This document shows positions 26,755 to 34,753 of a stretch of DNA of 64,000 bases, in pieces. The stretch is from assembly GCA_965234335.1 (NCBI GenBank), contig OZ248459.1:1-64000 (forward strand), written 5' to 3'. A model generated the notes under the pieces. That model had not been told where the DNA came from, ran no database searches, and saw only the letters and a list, made by a program, of their open reading frames with translations. The DNA comes from Leadbetterella lacustris. GTDB lineage: Bacteria > Bacteroidota > Bacteroidia > Cytophagales > Spirosomataceae. Made by a program: the position numbers and the translations under genes. Numbering within the stretch: the stretch's first letter is position 1; every line of letters starts with the position of its first letter.

Positions 26755-28044
26755 ATGACAAAACTCCATAAAATAGGTTGGAAAACGGCATTTATGCTGG
26801 TCATTTCCAATATGATAGGTACGGGGGTTTTTACAAGTCTTGGGTATCAACTGCTCGATGTTCGTAATGTATGGAGTATAGTTCTTCTTTGGGTTTTGGG
26901 CGGTTTGTTGGCACTCATTGGTGCATTTACTTTTGCTGAGTTAGGCACTTATTTCAAAAAATCTGGGGGCGATTATTTGTTTATATCTAAAGCTTTCCAT
27001 CCATTTTGGGGTTATTTATCGGCTTGGACTTCGCTCATTGTGGGTTTTTCTGCTCCCGTAGCCATTGCAGGTTTGGCCATGGAGGCCTATTTATCGCCGT
27101 TTGAAATCCCTAACCTTAGAGTTTATATCATTGCTGTCATTTTGCTTATTTCATTTTTTCACACTATTTCTTTGAAACACAGTAGCGTTTTTCAAACCGC
27201 CACCACGGTCTTTAAGGTGCTATTTGTGCTGTTTTTGATGGGTTTGGGTATTTGGTATTCACCCATAAAATTCAATGCCATTGACATCGCAAGTCCCATA
27301 TTTTCAGAAATTTCAAAGTCTGGTTTCGCAGTTTCTTTGCTTTATGTTACTTATGCCTACACGGGCTGGAACGCCGCCGCCTATATCGTTGGTGAAATCC
27401 ATAATCCGGAGAAGAATCTACCGAAAGCTCTACTATTAGGCACTTTGGTGGTCATGATTGTTTATGTGTTACTACAAATTGTCTTCCTGAAATTTGGTAC
27501 TTACGCACAATTAAGTGGTCAAGCAGAGGTGGCTATTTTGTCCATCCAGAATATTTTGGGAAAAGAAAGTATTCCTTGGATAAGTGCGGGCATTGGTTTG
27601 CAACTGGTAGCTACCATGAGTTCATATATTTGGATAGGCCCAAGGGTGGTACATGCTATGGCTCAACACTATAGCCTTTGGTATTGGTTGCGGCCGCTTA
27701 ATGCCCACAACATTCCGGTAAGGGCCATTTGGTTACAAACAGCCATTATTTTGGTTTTATTGCTGTCGGGCACTTTACAACAAGTGTTGCTGTATACCTC
27801 CTTTTTATTACAGCTCATGGGCACGCTTGCCGTGGCCAGCTACTTTAAAATCAAGAGAAACGGCGATGGTTTTAAGAGTCCATGGAGTCCATACATTCAG
27901 TATTTTTATGTTGGCTTTAGTATATTTGTCTTGGTTTTTATAATAATTGACAAGCCCTTTGAAAGTCTAGTGGGTTTATCAATATTGCTTTTTGGAGCTT
28001 TAACGTATTTGTTTTCAAAAAAAGATTATACCGATGAAGGATGA
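26755..28044 (+). CDS. APC-superfamily amino acid permease
   Basis: 429 residues with about twelve membrane helices. The first helix has the APC motif MLVISNMIGTGVFTSLG. SGGDYLFISKAFHPFWGYLSAW and VTYAYTGWNAAAYIVGE (helix 6 region) are typical of amino acid permeases of the LAT/YfnA type. The substrate is unknown. It starts 11 bp after the YeiH-type gene. Its last codons overlap the start of the DinB-family relic at 28034, so it once had a coupled downstream partner. Confidence 0.88.
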   Translation: MTKLHKIGWKTAFMLVISNMIGTGVFTSLGYQLLDVRNVWSIVLLWVLGGLLALIGAFTFAELGTYFKKSGGDYLFISKAFHPFWGYLSAWTSLIVGFSAPVAIAGLAMEAYLSPFEIPNLRVYIIAVILLISFFHTISLKHSSVFQTATTVFKVLFVLFLMGLGIWYSPIKFNAIDIASPIFSEISKSGFAVSLLYVTYAYTGWNAAAYIVGEIHNPEKNLPKALLLGTLVVMIVYVLLQIVFLKFGTYAQLSGQAEVAILSIQNILGKESIPWISAGIGLQLVATMSSYIWIGPRVVHAMAQHYSLWYWLRPLNAHNIPVRAIWLQTAIILVLLLSGTLQQVLLYTSFLLQLMGTLAVASYFKIKRNGDGFKSPWSPYIQYFYVGFSIFVLVFIIIDKPFESLVGLSILLFGALTYLFSKKDYTDEG

Positions 28045-28520
28045 AGAGTATTGGCTATATGAGTCGATAGGAGGAATTCCTAACTTGTTGCAGCCTGCAG
28101 CACATGCTTTGTTTTAGCTTTGGAAAGAAGTACACAAACATTGCGTGACTTTGATGAGTGAGCATTGTGGTTAAGTCCCAACAACATTGCTGCGGTTGGT
28201 GTTTTCATCTCAAGTACCCTAGGGTTTTCTGGAAAGGCTTTTTAGTTATTTCAGCGGAAGCCTCTTGTCTGATGAGCACTTAGTTTTTCTAAAAAATAAA
28301 AGAATAAAAAACTCGGATATAATATTGCTAAATGTATTTAATAGTCAGGTAGAAAAGGCAATTTGTCAGCACAAAAGTGCTTTCCTTAAAACCTCGGAGG
28401 AAGTTCGATAGGTGGGCCAAAAAAATGATTCTTTCCATAGTAAGTGGTTTGCTTTTTCAGGCGAAAGAACATTTAAACATACATTTTAAGCAGCCAAAGG
28501 GCACAATGAAAACATTGTGA
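28034..28520 (+). pseudogene. Decayed DinB-superfamily protein
   Basis: The frame from ATG 28034 encodes EEYWLYESIGGIPNLLQPAA and then reaches TAG. Downstream, the expected DinB-family segments follow in more than one frame: AAVGFHLKY near 28190, RLFSYFSGSLLSDEHLVFLK near 28235, NSQVEKA near 28340, and the C-terminal GLLFQAKEHLNIHFKQ near 28450. Several stops and frameshifts interrupt it. DinB four-helix proteins often act as thiol-dependent metalloenzymes. This fills the 560-bp gap between the permease and the aldo/keto reductase; I see nothing else there. Confidence 0.7.
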
Positions 28521-28602
28521 GTTTGTAACCGGTATTTTCTAATAAAATAAAAAAAGATATTATAATAACTGTGTTAATTTTGGCAAAATATTAATCTACG
28601 AA

Positions 28603-29469
28603 ATGAATAAGATATACATAAGCGATAGCGGACCGAAGGTGTCGGCCGCAATTTACAGTTTTTGGCGTTGGGAAAACGAAACTAACCTTACTCCAGAGGT
28701 AGCCCAAAGTGTGATTGAACAATGTGTGAAATTGGGTATAAATACCTTTGACCTTGGAAATCATGAGACCAACTCGAAGTCTCAAAAGATATTTTTCGAC
28801 GAAATAAACAAACTGGGTCTCAAGCGTGAAGACGTGGTGCTTTTTGCCAAGTTTGGACTTCAGAAAAACGACGGTTTGGAGTATTTCAATAACTCGAGAA
28901 ACTTTTTGTTAGAAAGTCTGGATAAGTTCTTGGCTGCTCAAAAACTAGATTATATTGATATTTTCTTGCTCGAAGGCTTGGATTTTATAACTGACCTAGA
29001 GGAGATAGCCACTACGCTAGAATACATTGTGCATACCGGAAAAGCAAAACATATTGGCATTGCCAATTTGAACCACAGTCAGCATAAGCTTCTTTCTAAA
29101 TTTTTGTCCATTCCTATCGTAACCAGCCACATAGAAATGAACTTGCTCACACCACAGGCTATTTTCGATGGACGCTTGGATTTCATAAAAGAAACTTACA
29201 GCAAGCCATTGGTGTGGGCACCCTTGGCTGGTGGTGAGATTTTGAGCGGAGGCTCGGAAAAAGCCATAAAAATCAGGAAAATTTTAAACGAAATTGCCCA
29301 AAAACAAAATGTGAACATTGAGCAATTGGCCGTAGCGTGGTTAATTCAGCTTGGTGCATTGCCCATTATTGGCTCGCTGAGTTTGGATAGAATAAAAAAT
29401 GCAGCCGAAGCCACTGAAGTGAAACTTTCGCACGAGGATTGGTACAAAATATTTTCGGTAATAAAGTAG
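28603..29469 (+). CDS. Aldo/keto reductase-fold protein lacking catalytic Tyr and His
   Basis: 288 residues matching the YdhF-type aldo/keto reductases throughout: INTFDLGNHETN, the DYIDIFLLEGLD strand, KAKHIGIANLNHSQ, and PIIGSLSLDRIKNAAEA for cofactor phosphate binding. Of the Asp-Tyr-Lys-His tetrad, Asp (FDLGN) and Lys (FAKFG) are present. The Tyr position is Glu (in HETN) and the His of the usual LIHRPD is Glu (LLEGLD). Normal ketone reduction is therefore unlikely. It ends directly at the ATG of the aminotransferase gene, so the two are coupled. Confidence 0.8.
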   Translation: MNKIYISDSGPKVSAAIYSFWRWENETNLTPEVAQSVIEQCVKLGINTFDLGNHETNSKSQKIFFDEINKLGLKREDVVLFAKFGLQKNDGLEYFNNSRNFLLESLDKFLAAQKLDYIDIFLLEGLDFITDLEEIATTLEYIVHTGKAKHIGIANLNHSQHKLLSKFLSIPIVTSHIEMNLLTPQAIFDGRLDFIKETYSKPLVWAPLAGGEILSGGSEKAIKIRKILNEIAQKQNVNIEQLAVAWLIQLGALPIIGSLSLDRIKNAAEATEVKLSHEDWYKIFSVIK

Positions 29470-30609
29470 ATGTTTGAGTCAAAATTACCCCATATCGGCA
29501 CCACAATATTCACCACCATGTCGGCCCTTGCGGCTGAACATGGTGCTTTGAATCTCTCACAAGGTTTTCCAAACTTTGCTGCCGATCCCGAACTTCTCGG
29601 TTTATTGGGTACTTTTAGTGCCAATGGGTTTAATCAATATGCTCCTATGGCGGGAGTAAAAGAACTCAGGGACCAGCTTTCGTTAAAAACCAAGAAACTT
29701 TATGGTGCATATTATGATCCTGAAACAGAAATAACCATCACTTCGGGTGCCACAGAGGCTATTTTTGCGGCCATTGCGGCTACTATTTCTGCAGGTGACG
29801 AAGTCATAGTGTTCGAACCTGCCTACGATTCGTATCTGCCGGCCATAGAACTTTGCGGTGGAACGCCCATCTACATTACATTGCACTACCCGCATTTTGA
29901 GATAGATTGGGAATTGGTGAAGTCTAAAATTTCGCCAAAAACAAAGATGATCATTGTAAATACCCCACATAATCCCACGGGAAGTGTGTTTTCTGAGGAT
30001 GATTTAACAGCGTTGGCCAAAATAGTGGCCGATAGGGATATTTATTTGGTTGGAGACGAGGTTTATGAGCACATCATTTTTGATGGATTGTTGCATCATT
30101 CGCTTTGTAGAAATACGGTTTTGAAGGAGAAAAGCTTCATTTGTGGTTCTTTTGGCAAGACATTTCATATTACGGGCTGGAAAATTGGCTATTGTTTGGC
30201 TCCTAAGCAATTGAGTGTGGAGTTTCGAAAAATCCATCAATATCTCACTTTTAGCACTTTTACACCTGCCCAATATGCTTTGGCAAAATATCTTGAAAAC
30301 GAAAACAATTATCTCTCCATTCCAGATTTTTATCAAAGGAAAAGAGATGTGTTTTTAGATAGTATAGCAGGTTCAGGCTTTGAGTATATTCCATCCAAAG
30401 GAAGTTTTTTCCAAAATCTCACTTATCGAAACATCACAAATGCAAATGATGCTGAATACGCCACGCATCTAACAAAAACGGTCGGTGTTGCTGCTATTCC
30501 TATTTCGGTATTTTACCATCAAAAGCTTGACCAGAAAGTACTTAGATTTTGTTTTGCAAAGGATGATGAAACGCTTCAGAAAGCAGGCGGAATTTTATCT
30601 AAGCTTTAG
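29470..30609 (+). CDS. Methionine-type PLP aminotransferase (YbdL-like)
   Basis: 379 residues, fold-type I PLP aminotransferase. It has LSQGFPNFAADPELL near the N-terminus, ITSGATEAIFAAI, NTPHNPTGSVFS (the Asn that contacts PLP), and the lysine motif SFGKTFHITGWKIGY. The GFPNF start and overall pattern fit the methionine aminotransferase/kynurenine aminotransferase-like branch (YbdL, MtnE-like). It should transaminate methionine or aromatic amino acids with a 2-oxo acid. Its start codon follows the reductase-like gene's stop with no gap. Confidence 0.85.
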   Translation: MFESKLPHIGTTIFTTMSALAAEHGALNLSQGFPNFAADPELLGLLGTFSANGFNQYAPMAGVKELRDQLSLKTKKLYGAYYDPETEITITSGATEAIFAAIAATISAGDEVIVFEPAYDSYLPAIELCGGTPIYITLHYPHFEIDWELVKSKISPKTKMIIVNTPHNPTGSVFSEDDLTALAKIVADRDIYLVGDEVYEHIIFDGLLHHSLCRNTVLKEKSFICGSFGKTFHITGWKIGYCLAPKQLSVEFRKIHQYLTFSTFTPAQYALAKYLENENNYLSIPDFYQRKRDVFLDSIAGSGFEYIPSKGSFFQNLTYRNITNANDAEYATHLTKTVGVAAIPISVFYHQKLDQKVLRFCFAKDDETLQKAGGILSKL

Positions 30610-30623
30610 TTTTTTATAATTTA

Positions 30624-30667
30624 TTAATCTACTAATTTGGTAGATTAAATAGAACTATCTATCTTTG
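30624..30667 (+). promoter_or_regulatory. Promoter and operator-like palindrome upstream of TauE/SafE gene
   Basis: TTG (30637-30639) and TATCTTTG (30660-30667) form a -33/-7 pair with a 20-bp spacer. A perfect palindrome, TTAATCTAC-7 bp-GTAGATTAA (30624-30648), covers the -33 element, the position expected for a repressor. The regulator is unknown; an Rrf2-type sulfur regulator is one possibility. Confidence 0.6.
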
Positions 30668-30690
30668 CAGACATTTTATCGAAAATATTA

Positions 30691-31581
30691 ATGGCATCGG
30701 CAGAAAACACATCTTCTAAAGCAATTTTATCTAGCAAGCATTGGTGGTACATTATACCCGCTTTTCTGTTGATTGGTTTGTTTCTGATTATTTACTTTAA
30801 TTATTCAAGTCAGTTTTCTTTTGCAAAAATAGCTAACGGCTTTACTTCAGAATTTTTCATATTTTTGATAATCGGGGTATTTGCTCAGCTCGTTGATGGT
30901 ACCCTTGGTATGGGTTACGGAGCTACTTCCACTTCCTTTTTAATGTCTTTTGGTGTTCCGCCGGCCGTCAGTAGTACTGCTGTTCATGTTTCGGAGATGT
31001 TTACTACCGGGGCATCGGCTATTTCACACCATAAATTTGGCAATATCAACCGCAAATTGGCCAAAATGCTCATAATACCGGGTGTTATTGGTTCTGTTGT
31101 AGGAGCATATTTACTTTCAGATGTGATTGATGGAAACGCAATAAAGCCTTATATAGCCATTTATATGATGGCATTGGCGATTGTGATTATAGTGAAAGCG
31201 GTGAGAAAAAAACGTCCTAAAAAGCCAACGAAGCAATTGGGCGTTTTGGCTATTTTTGGAGGATTTATGGATTCCGTTGGTGGCGGAGGTTGGGGCCCCA
31301 TCGTGACCTCAACACTCATTGGTCGAGGACGTGACCCACGTTATACCATCGGATCGGTCAATGCGGCTGAATTTGCCATATCGTTTGCCAGTGGCATAAC
31401 ATTTCTTCTTTTTCAGGGTATTCACGGTTGGCAAGTTATAGCTGGTTTAATTCTCGGCGGCGTGATTGCTGCACCACTTGGAGCATATTTTATCAACAAA
31501 ATACCAAGAAAACCAGCCATGGTAGCCGTAGGTTTACTGATTATTTTCTTGAGTTTAAGGACTTTGGTGAAGTGGTTTTGA
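30691..31581 (+). CDS. TauE/SafE-family sulfite/anion exporter
   Basis: 296 residues with about eight membrane helices in two repeats. It has AQLVDGTLGMGYGATSTSFLMSFG in the first half and GFMDSVGGGGWGPIVTSTLIGRG in the second, the paired signatures of TauE/SafE (DUF81). Members export sulfite, sulfoacetate or other anions. It has its own promoter with an operator-like palindrome, which suggests regulated expression. A long hairpin follows at 31744. Confidence 0.9.
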   Translation: MASAENTSSKAILSSKHWWYIIPAFLLIGLFLIIYFNYSSQFSFAKIANGFTSEFFIFLIIGVFAQLVDGTLGMGYGATSTSFLMSFGVPPAVSSTAVHVSEMFTTGASAISHHKFGNINRKLAKMLIIPGVIGSVVGAYLLSDVIDGNAIKPYIAIYMMALAIVIIVKAVRKKRPKKPTKQLGVLAIFGGFMDSVGGGGWGPIVTSTLIGRGRDPRYTIGSVNAAEFAISFASGITFLLFQGIHGWQVIAGLILGGVIAAPLGAYFINKIPRKPAMVAVGLLIIFLSLRTLVKWF

Positions 31582-31743
31582 TCAACACGATGCACTTAAT
31601 TTTTTTCTATCACGGAGATGTATATTCCTGTGAAAGTGGTCAGGCACTTTAGGTGAGGTTGAGCCATGGCAAGGGGGAAACTGAGTGGCTACTTTGCGGA
31701 CTTTGATGCCGCACCAGTTTCGTCGAAGAAGCGTTGAAGCTTC

Positions 31744-31799
31744 CAGAATAGCAAAAAGCCCCCAAAGTGGATTGCGTTCAGGGGCTTTCTTCTATTCTG
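31744..31799. terminator. Long hairpin/bidirectional terminator
   Basis: CAGAATAG-CAAAAAGCCCC pairs with GGGGCTTTCTT-CTATTCTG around a 17-nt loop. It has an outer and an inner stem and T-rich sides on both strands. It could end both the TauE/SafE transcript and the convergent 31844 gene. It may also be part of a cassette boundary. Confidence 0.65.
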
Positions 31800-31843
31800 C
31801 TAAATGTTAGCGGTTCGGGCTGCTTTCTTTTTCGTCATTGTAT

Positions 31844-32377
31844 TTATTGTTTAAGTTGATTGTCAGCAAGTAATTTGTTGATTTTAGCAATTTGTGTCCA
31901 ATGATAAATAACTAATATCATTCCTAAAAGTCCTGCTATTTGTCCTACAAAGTTTGGTATAAATGATAAAACTTGGGAAATACTCCAACCTATACCTGAT
32001 ACCATACCAAAGTCTGAAACGTTTTTTAATTTGATATTTGTCTTTTTCTCTTCGTCAAGTGAATTGGCAACATTAATTACTATGAAAAAATCTTCTACGA
32101 AGTTAAATGGAATTGCAAACATATACCAAACAGAAGTTGGCTTGGCTTTCCTGTTTTCAGGTTTTATTAAAGTCAAACATCTTTGTAAAGTCCGACAATA
32201 AAAACCAACCATAATGAAAAATGCCCCAATTATCAAAAAACTTGGCAGTATTCCTACTCTGAATATTTCATTCAATACACTGTCATTTGTTGAATTGTCA
32301 AAATATGGAATAACTGCCCATGCAACTAAAAGTCCTGTGAGAATAAGTCGAATTAAAAAATTTACAATTGTTCCCAT
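31844..32377 (-). CDS. Hypothetical membrane protein in cassette-like setting
   Basis: 177 residues with four predicted membrane helices (about 5-25, 43-63, 86-106 and 125-160) and a short basic tail. It starts at ATG 32377 (MGTIVNFLIRLILTG). I do not recognise a family with confidence; DUF4328-like proteins have a similar layout. The gene is preceded by an attC-like palindrome (32434-32565) and followed by a long hairpin, an arrangement like a gene cassette. Confidence 0.6.
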   Translation of the reverse strand: MGTIVNFLIRLILTGLLVAWAVIPYFDNSTNDSVLNEIFRVGILPSFLIIGAFFIMVGFYCRTLQRCLTLIKPENRKAKPTSVWYMFAIPFNFVEDFFIVINVANSLDEEKKTNIKLKNVSDFGMVSGIGWSISQVLSFIPNFVGQIAGLLGMILVIYHWTQIAKINKLLADNQLKQ

Positions 32378-32433
32378 TTAATTTTCTCGTTTTCTGTTAT
32401 GTGTTTGTTGTGTTGTCGTCTTCATAGCCTGAC

Positions 32434-32565
32434 CGCTAACGTTTTGCAGCTATAAGAAGTTGGCGATTTCGAAGTACAAAACTGTCAACCTGCACTAAAG
32501 TTTGATTGAAAAACTGAACTTCATTTAACCACTGAACCGCCAATTTCTTATAGGTGCTGTTATAT
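32434..32565 (-). repeat. attC-like imperfect palindrome
   Basis: CAGCTATAAGAAGTTGGCG (32447-32465) and CGCCAATTTCTTATAGGTGCTG (32538-32559) are long imperfect inverted repeats about 75 bp apart. They are bounded by CGCTAACG on one side and GTTATAT on the other, resembling the AAC/GTT core sites of integron attC sites. Read in the gene direction, the upstream gene's stop codon lies inside the core, as in integron cassettes. The core heptamers deviate from the RYYYAAC/GTTRRRY consensus, so this is a resemblance, not proof. Confidence 0.45.
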
Positions 32566-33942
32566 GCTGTGCTTCTCATTCTGTGTCAAGCTACTTGGGA
32601 ACTCTTCTGCAATTATTTCGTCAACAGTCTTTGGTGTCACTTGTGAATTGAGCTTTTCAAGAATGGCTAATGTTTCTCTATATTCCATCGCTTCTGGTAG
32701 TCTTGAAAATTCAGCATCAAGTCCGATTTCTTTTACTTTATTTTCTATTTCATCAAGTGTTAAGTTGAAAAACTCCTTGCGGTAATTCAACATATTCACT
32801 TTCTTATTTGTAAACGCTTTGTGTAACTCGTATTCAAGTGTTGGTGCTTCGTCTGAATAAATCATTGCGTGAATGTCAAATTGAAAAGGAACAGAAGCGT
32901 CACCTAATTCTTTAACCCTGTCAATTGGTTCTAAACGTCTTGTCATACCGATTTTGTAAACATTTTCTCCGAATGAACCAATATTTGAGATAATATAAAC
33001 GTGTCCACGTTTTGTCTGTTGAGCCATTGATAAAGCTCTTTCTTTTTTCTCTTGTGCTTCTTTTAATTCCTGTTCTAATTTTTCGATTTGTGCCTGTAAT
33101 TTGTCGTGTTTTTCGCCTGTCGAAGCTTCATATTCCTTTCTTGCTTTGTCCAATGCTTTTTGATAAGTCGCTTCTTCTTTTTCTGCTTCTCTTTGGGCTT
33201 GTTCAAATTCTCTTTTTGCTTTTTCTTCTTCTCGCAACTCTTCTTGAATTGCTCTCATTTCTTCTTTTTCTTGTTGTCTTTTTGATTGATATTCATATTC
33301 AAGAATGAGTTCTTTTTGTTTCATGTCTAAATATTGATTGTTTAGATACACTTGAAAACCTTGTCCCAATTTATTAATGGCATCAAATAGTTTTTGCATT
33401 CGCTCTTTCATTTGATTGACATTATTCCATTTCACTTTAGAAATTAACACATCACATTCTCCATTAAATGCTCTAAGCATTAGTTTTTTATAAACCTTTA
33501 CTACTGCTCGTCCTTTTGCTTCGCTTCCTTCTACTGTCCAATTGGTATTACAAATTGCCGCTATGTCGGCAGTTATCATTTCTTTTTGAATTTGTATTAT
33601 TTTGTTTTGTTCTTCTCGATAGTCGTCTGATTTTTCAAAGTCGTAAACAGGTTCATATATTCCAAACTCGATAAGGTCTAACTTACTTTCAAAAACACTT
33701 ACTTCTTTGCGAAGATTTTTATATGTTTCTAAAGCACTTTGATAGTTCGAGTTTAGAGTATTAAACTCTGTCTCAATATTTTTAATGTCAGTGTTTTTTG
33801 AACTGATTATTTGGTCTAAACTCTTTTTTTGACTTTCAACTTCAGCTTCAATGTCAGTAATAGACTTGTATCTCTCAAGCTGTGATTTGAGTTGTTTGAT
33901 TTCTTCAAACTCCTTTTTCTTTAAAAAGTCAAATAGTCCCAT
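32560..33942 (-). CDS. DUF4041 coiled-coil protein with T5orf172 (GIY-YIG-like) nuclease domain
   Basis: 460 residues. Residues about 5-85 are coiled coil and a DUF4041-type domain follows. There is a long Glu/Lys/Arg coiled coil (about 215-310), and a C-terminal T5orf172/MUG113 domain begins GHVYIISNIGSFGENVYKIGMTRR, the GIY-YIG-like core. The family occurs often in phages, plasmids and defence-rich regions; its function is not settled. The setting (attC-like palindrome at its 3' end, integrase relic upstream) suggests it was acquired horizontally. Confidence 0.8.
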   Translation of the reverse strand: MGLFDFLKKKEFEEIKQLKSQLERYKSITDIEAEVESQKKSLDQIISSKNTDIKNIETEFNTLNSNYQSALETYKNLRKEVSVFESKLDLIEFGIYEPVYDFEKSDDYREEQNKIIQIQKEMITADIAAICNTNWTVEGSEAKGRAVVKVYKKLMLRAFNGECDVLISKVKWNNVNQMKERMQKLFDAINKLGQGFQVYLNNQYLDMKQKELILEYEYQSKRQQEKEEMRAIQEELREEEKAKREFEQAQREAEKEEATYQKALDKARKEYEASTGEKHDKLQAQIEKLEQELKEAQEKKERALSMAQQTKRGHVYIISNIGSFGENVYKIGMTRRLEPIDRVKELGDASVPFQFDIHAMIYSDEAPTLEYELHKAFTNKKVNMLNYRKEFFNLTLDEIENKVKEIGLDAEFSRLPEAMEYRETLAILEKLNSQVTPKTVDEIIAEEFPSSLTQNEKHSI

Positions 33943-33987
33943 TTTCGTTTATGTTTATTAGTTGTTTGTTCGTGTCGCCTAGCATAG

Positions 33988-34032
33988 CATATAACGAGTA
34001 TGTTTACGCAATACATTTTGGGAGTTGCGTAG
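33988..34032 (-). repeat. Possible second attC-like half: core plus hairpin
   Basis: CATATAACG (33988-33996) repeats the core seen at the 3' end of the 32560 gene and is followed by a hairpin TACGCAA...TTGCGTA. The distant partner arm with GTT is not seen, so only half of an attC-like site can be argued. Confidence 0.3.
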
Positions 34033-34195
34033 ATATCTCAATTGTATTTTGATGATTTTCTAGCGTAATTGATTGATTATGAATATTTAAGAAATGAAAG
34101 GGCAATGGCGTAAATATTTTTTTCATAATTGAATTGGTTTTGTCTTTTTAGTATTCAAAGATAAATCTATTTTTTTGAATAATTCATAATCTTTA

Positions 34196-34500
34196 TCAAA
34201 TATCAAAATCTACAACCGGGCTTCTGATTTGGTCAAAACCTTTGGTGGTGATTTGGGTATATATTTCAGCTGTTTCGGAACTGCTCGGCCAAAGTAATTA
34301 CTGAATGTGAGGTCGATTACCTCAGCGGAGCTGTTTGTGAATAAAATGCTGGTGCAACTCGTTAGAAAGCGAAGGTGAGGTGGATCCTAAACACTTTTTT
34401 TGCCGCTACGGCGGTCCGAAATGATTCTGAAAGCCGGCCGCCTGTAAATGTCGTCAGCAAGGTTTTGTGCTCCAAAAAATCCTTTGGAAGCGAAATTTTA
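34196..34500 (-). pseudogene. C-terminal relic of a tyrosine recombinase/integrase
   Basis: The minus strand encodes, in mixed frames, TGGRLSESFRTAVAAKKSV (near 34440-34390), PPHLRF (the HxLRH box), HIQ-stop-LLWPSSSETAEIYTQIT and TKGFDQIRSPVVDFDI, ending at a TGA at 34196. These match the catalytic domain of XerC/D-like recombinases in order, including the active-site Tyr in EIYT. Stops and frameshifts make it nonfunctional. It lies directly upstream of the cassette-like genes. The remainder of the 810-bp gap holds an attC-like half (33988) and a MITE-like element (34610). Confidence 0.7.
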
Positions 34501-34609
34501 CAACTGTCTGCAAAAAATATATAAGGAACAATAAGTATTAAATTTGAAAAATATAACTAACTGACAATTAGCTATTAATTTCAACTAGTGTTTTGTAAGT
34601 TTTTGATTC

Positions 34610-34708
34610 AATGTCGTTTGCTTAAGCTCAGATTTTAAGTCCCTCTCCTGTGGAGAGGGATTTAGGGAGAGGTTTTAGCGTAAATAAATACCTTAAGTAA
34701 ACGACATT
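34610..34708. repeat. MITE-like element, copy 3 (best preserved)
   Basis: The ends AATGTCGTTTGCTTAAG and CTTAAGTAAACGACATT are 17-bp inverted repeats with one mismatch, 99 bp end to end. Inside is a hairpin CCCTCTCC-tgt-GGAGAGGG. No target duplication is obvious. It lies downstream of the convergent end of the response regulator gene. Related copies are at 19633 and 20391. Confidence 0.8.
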
Positions 34709-34753
34709 AGTTTCTGATTATTAGTCTTTTATTTTTCTCCGAAACTTCAGTTA

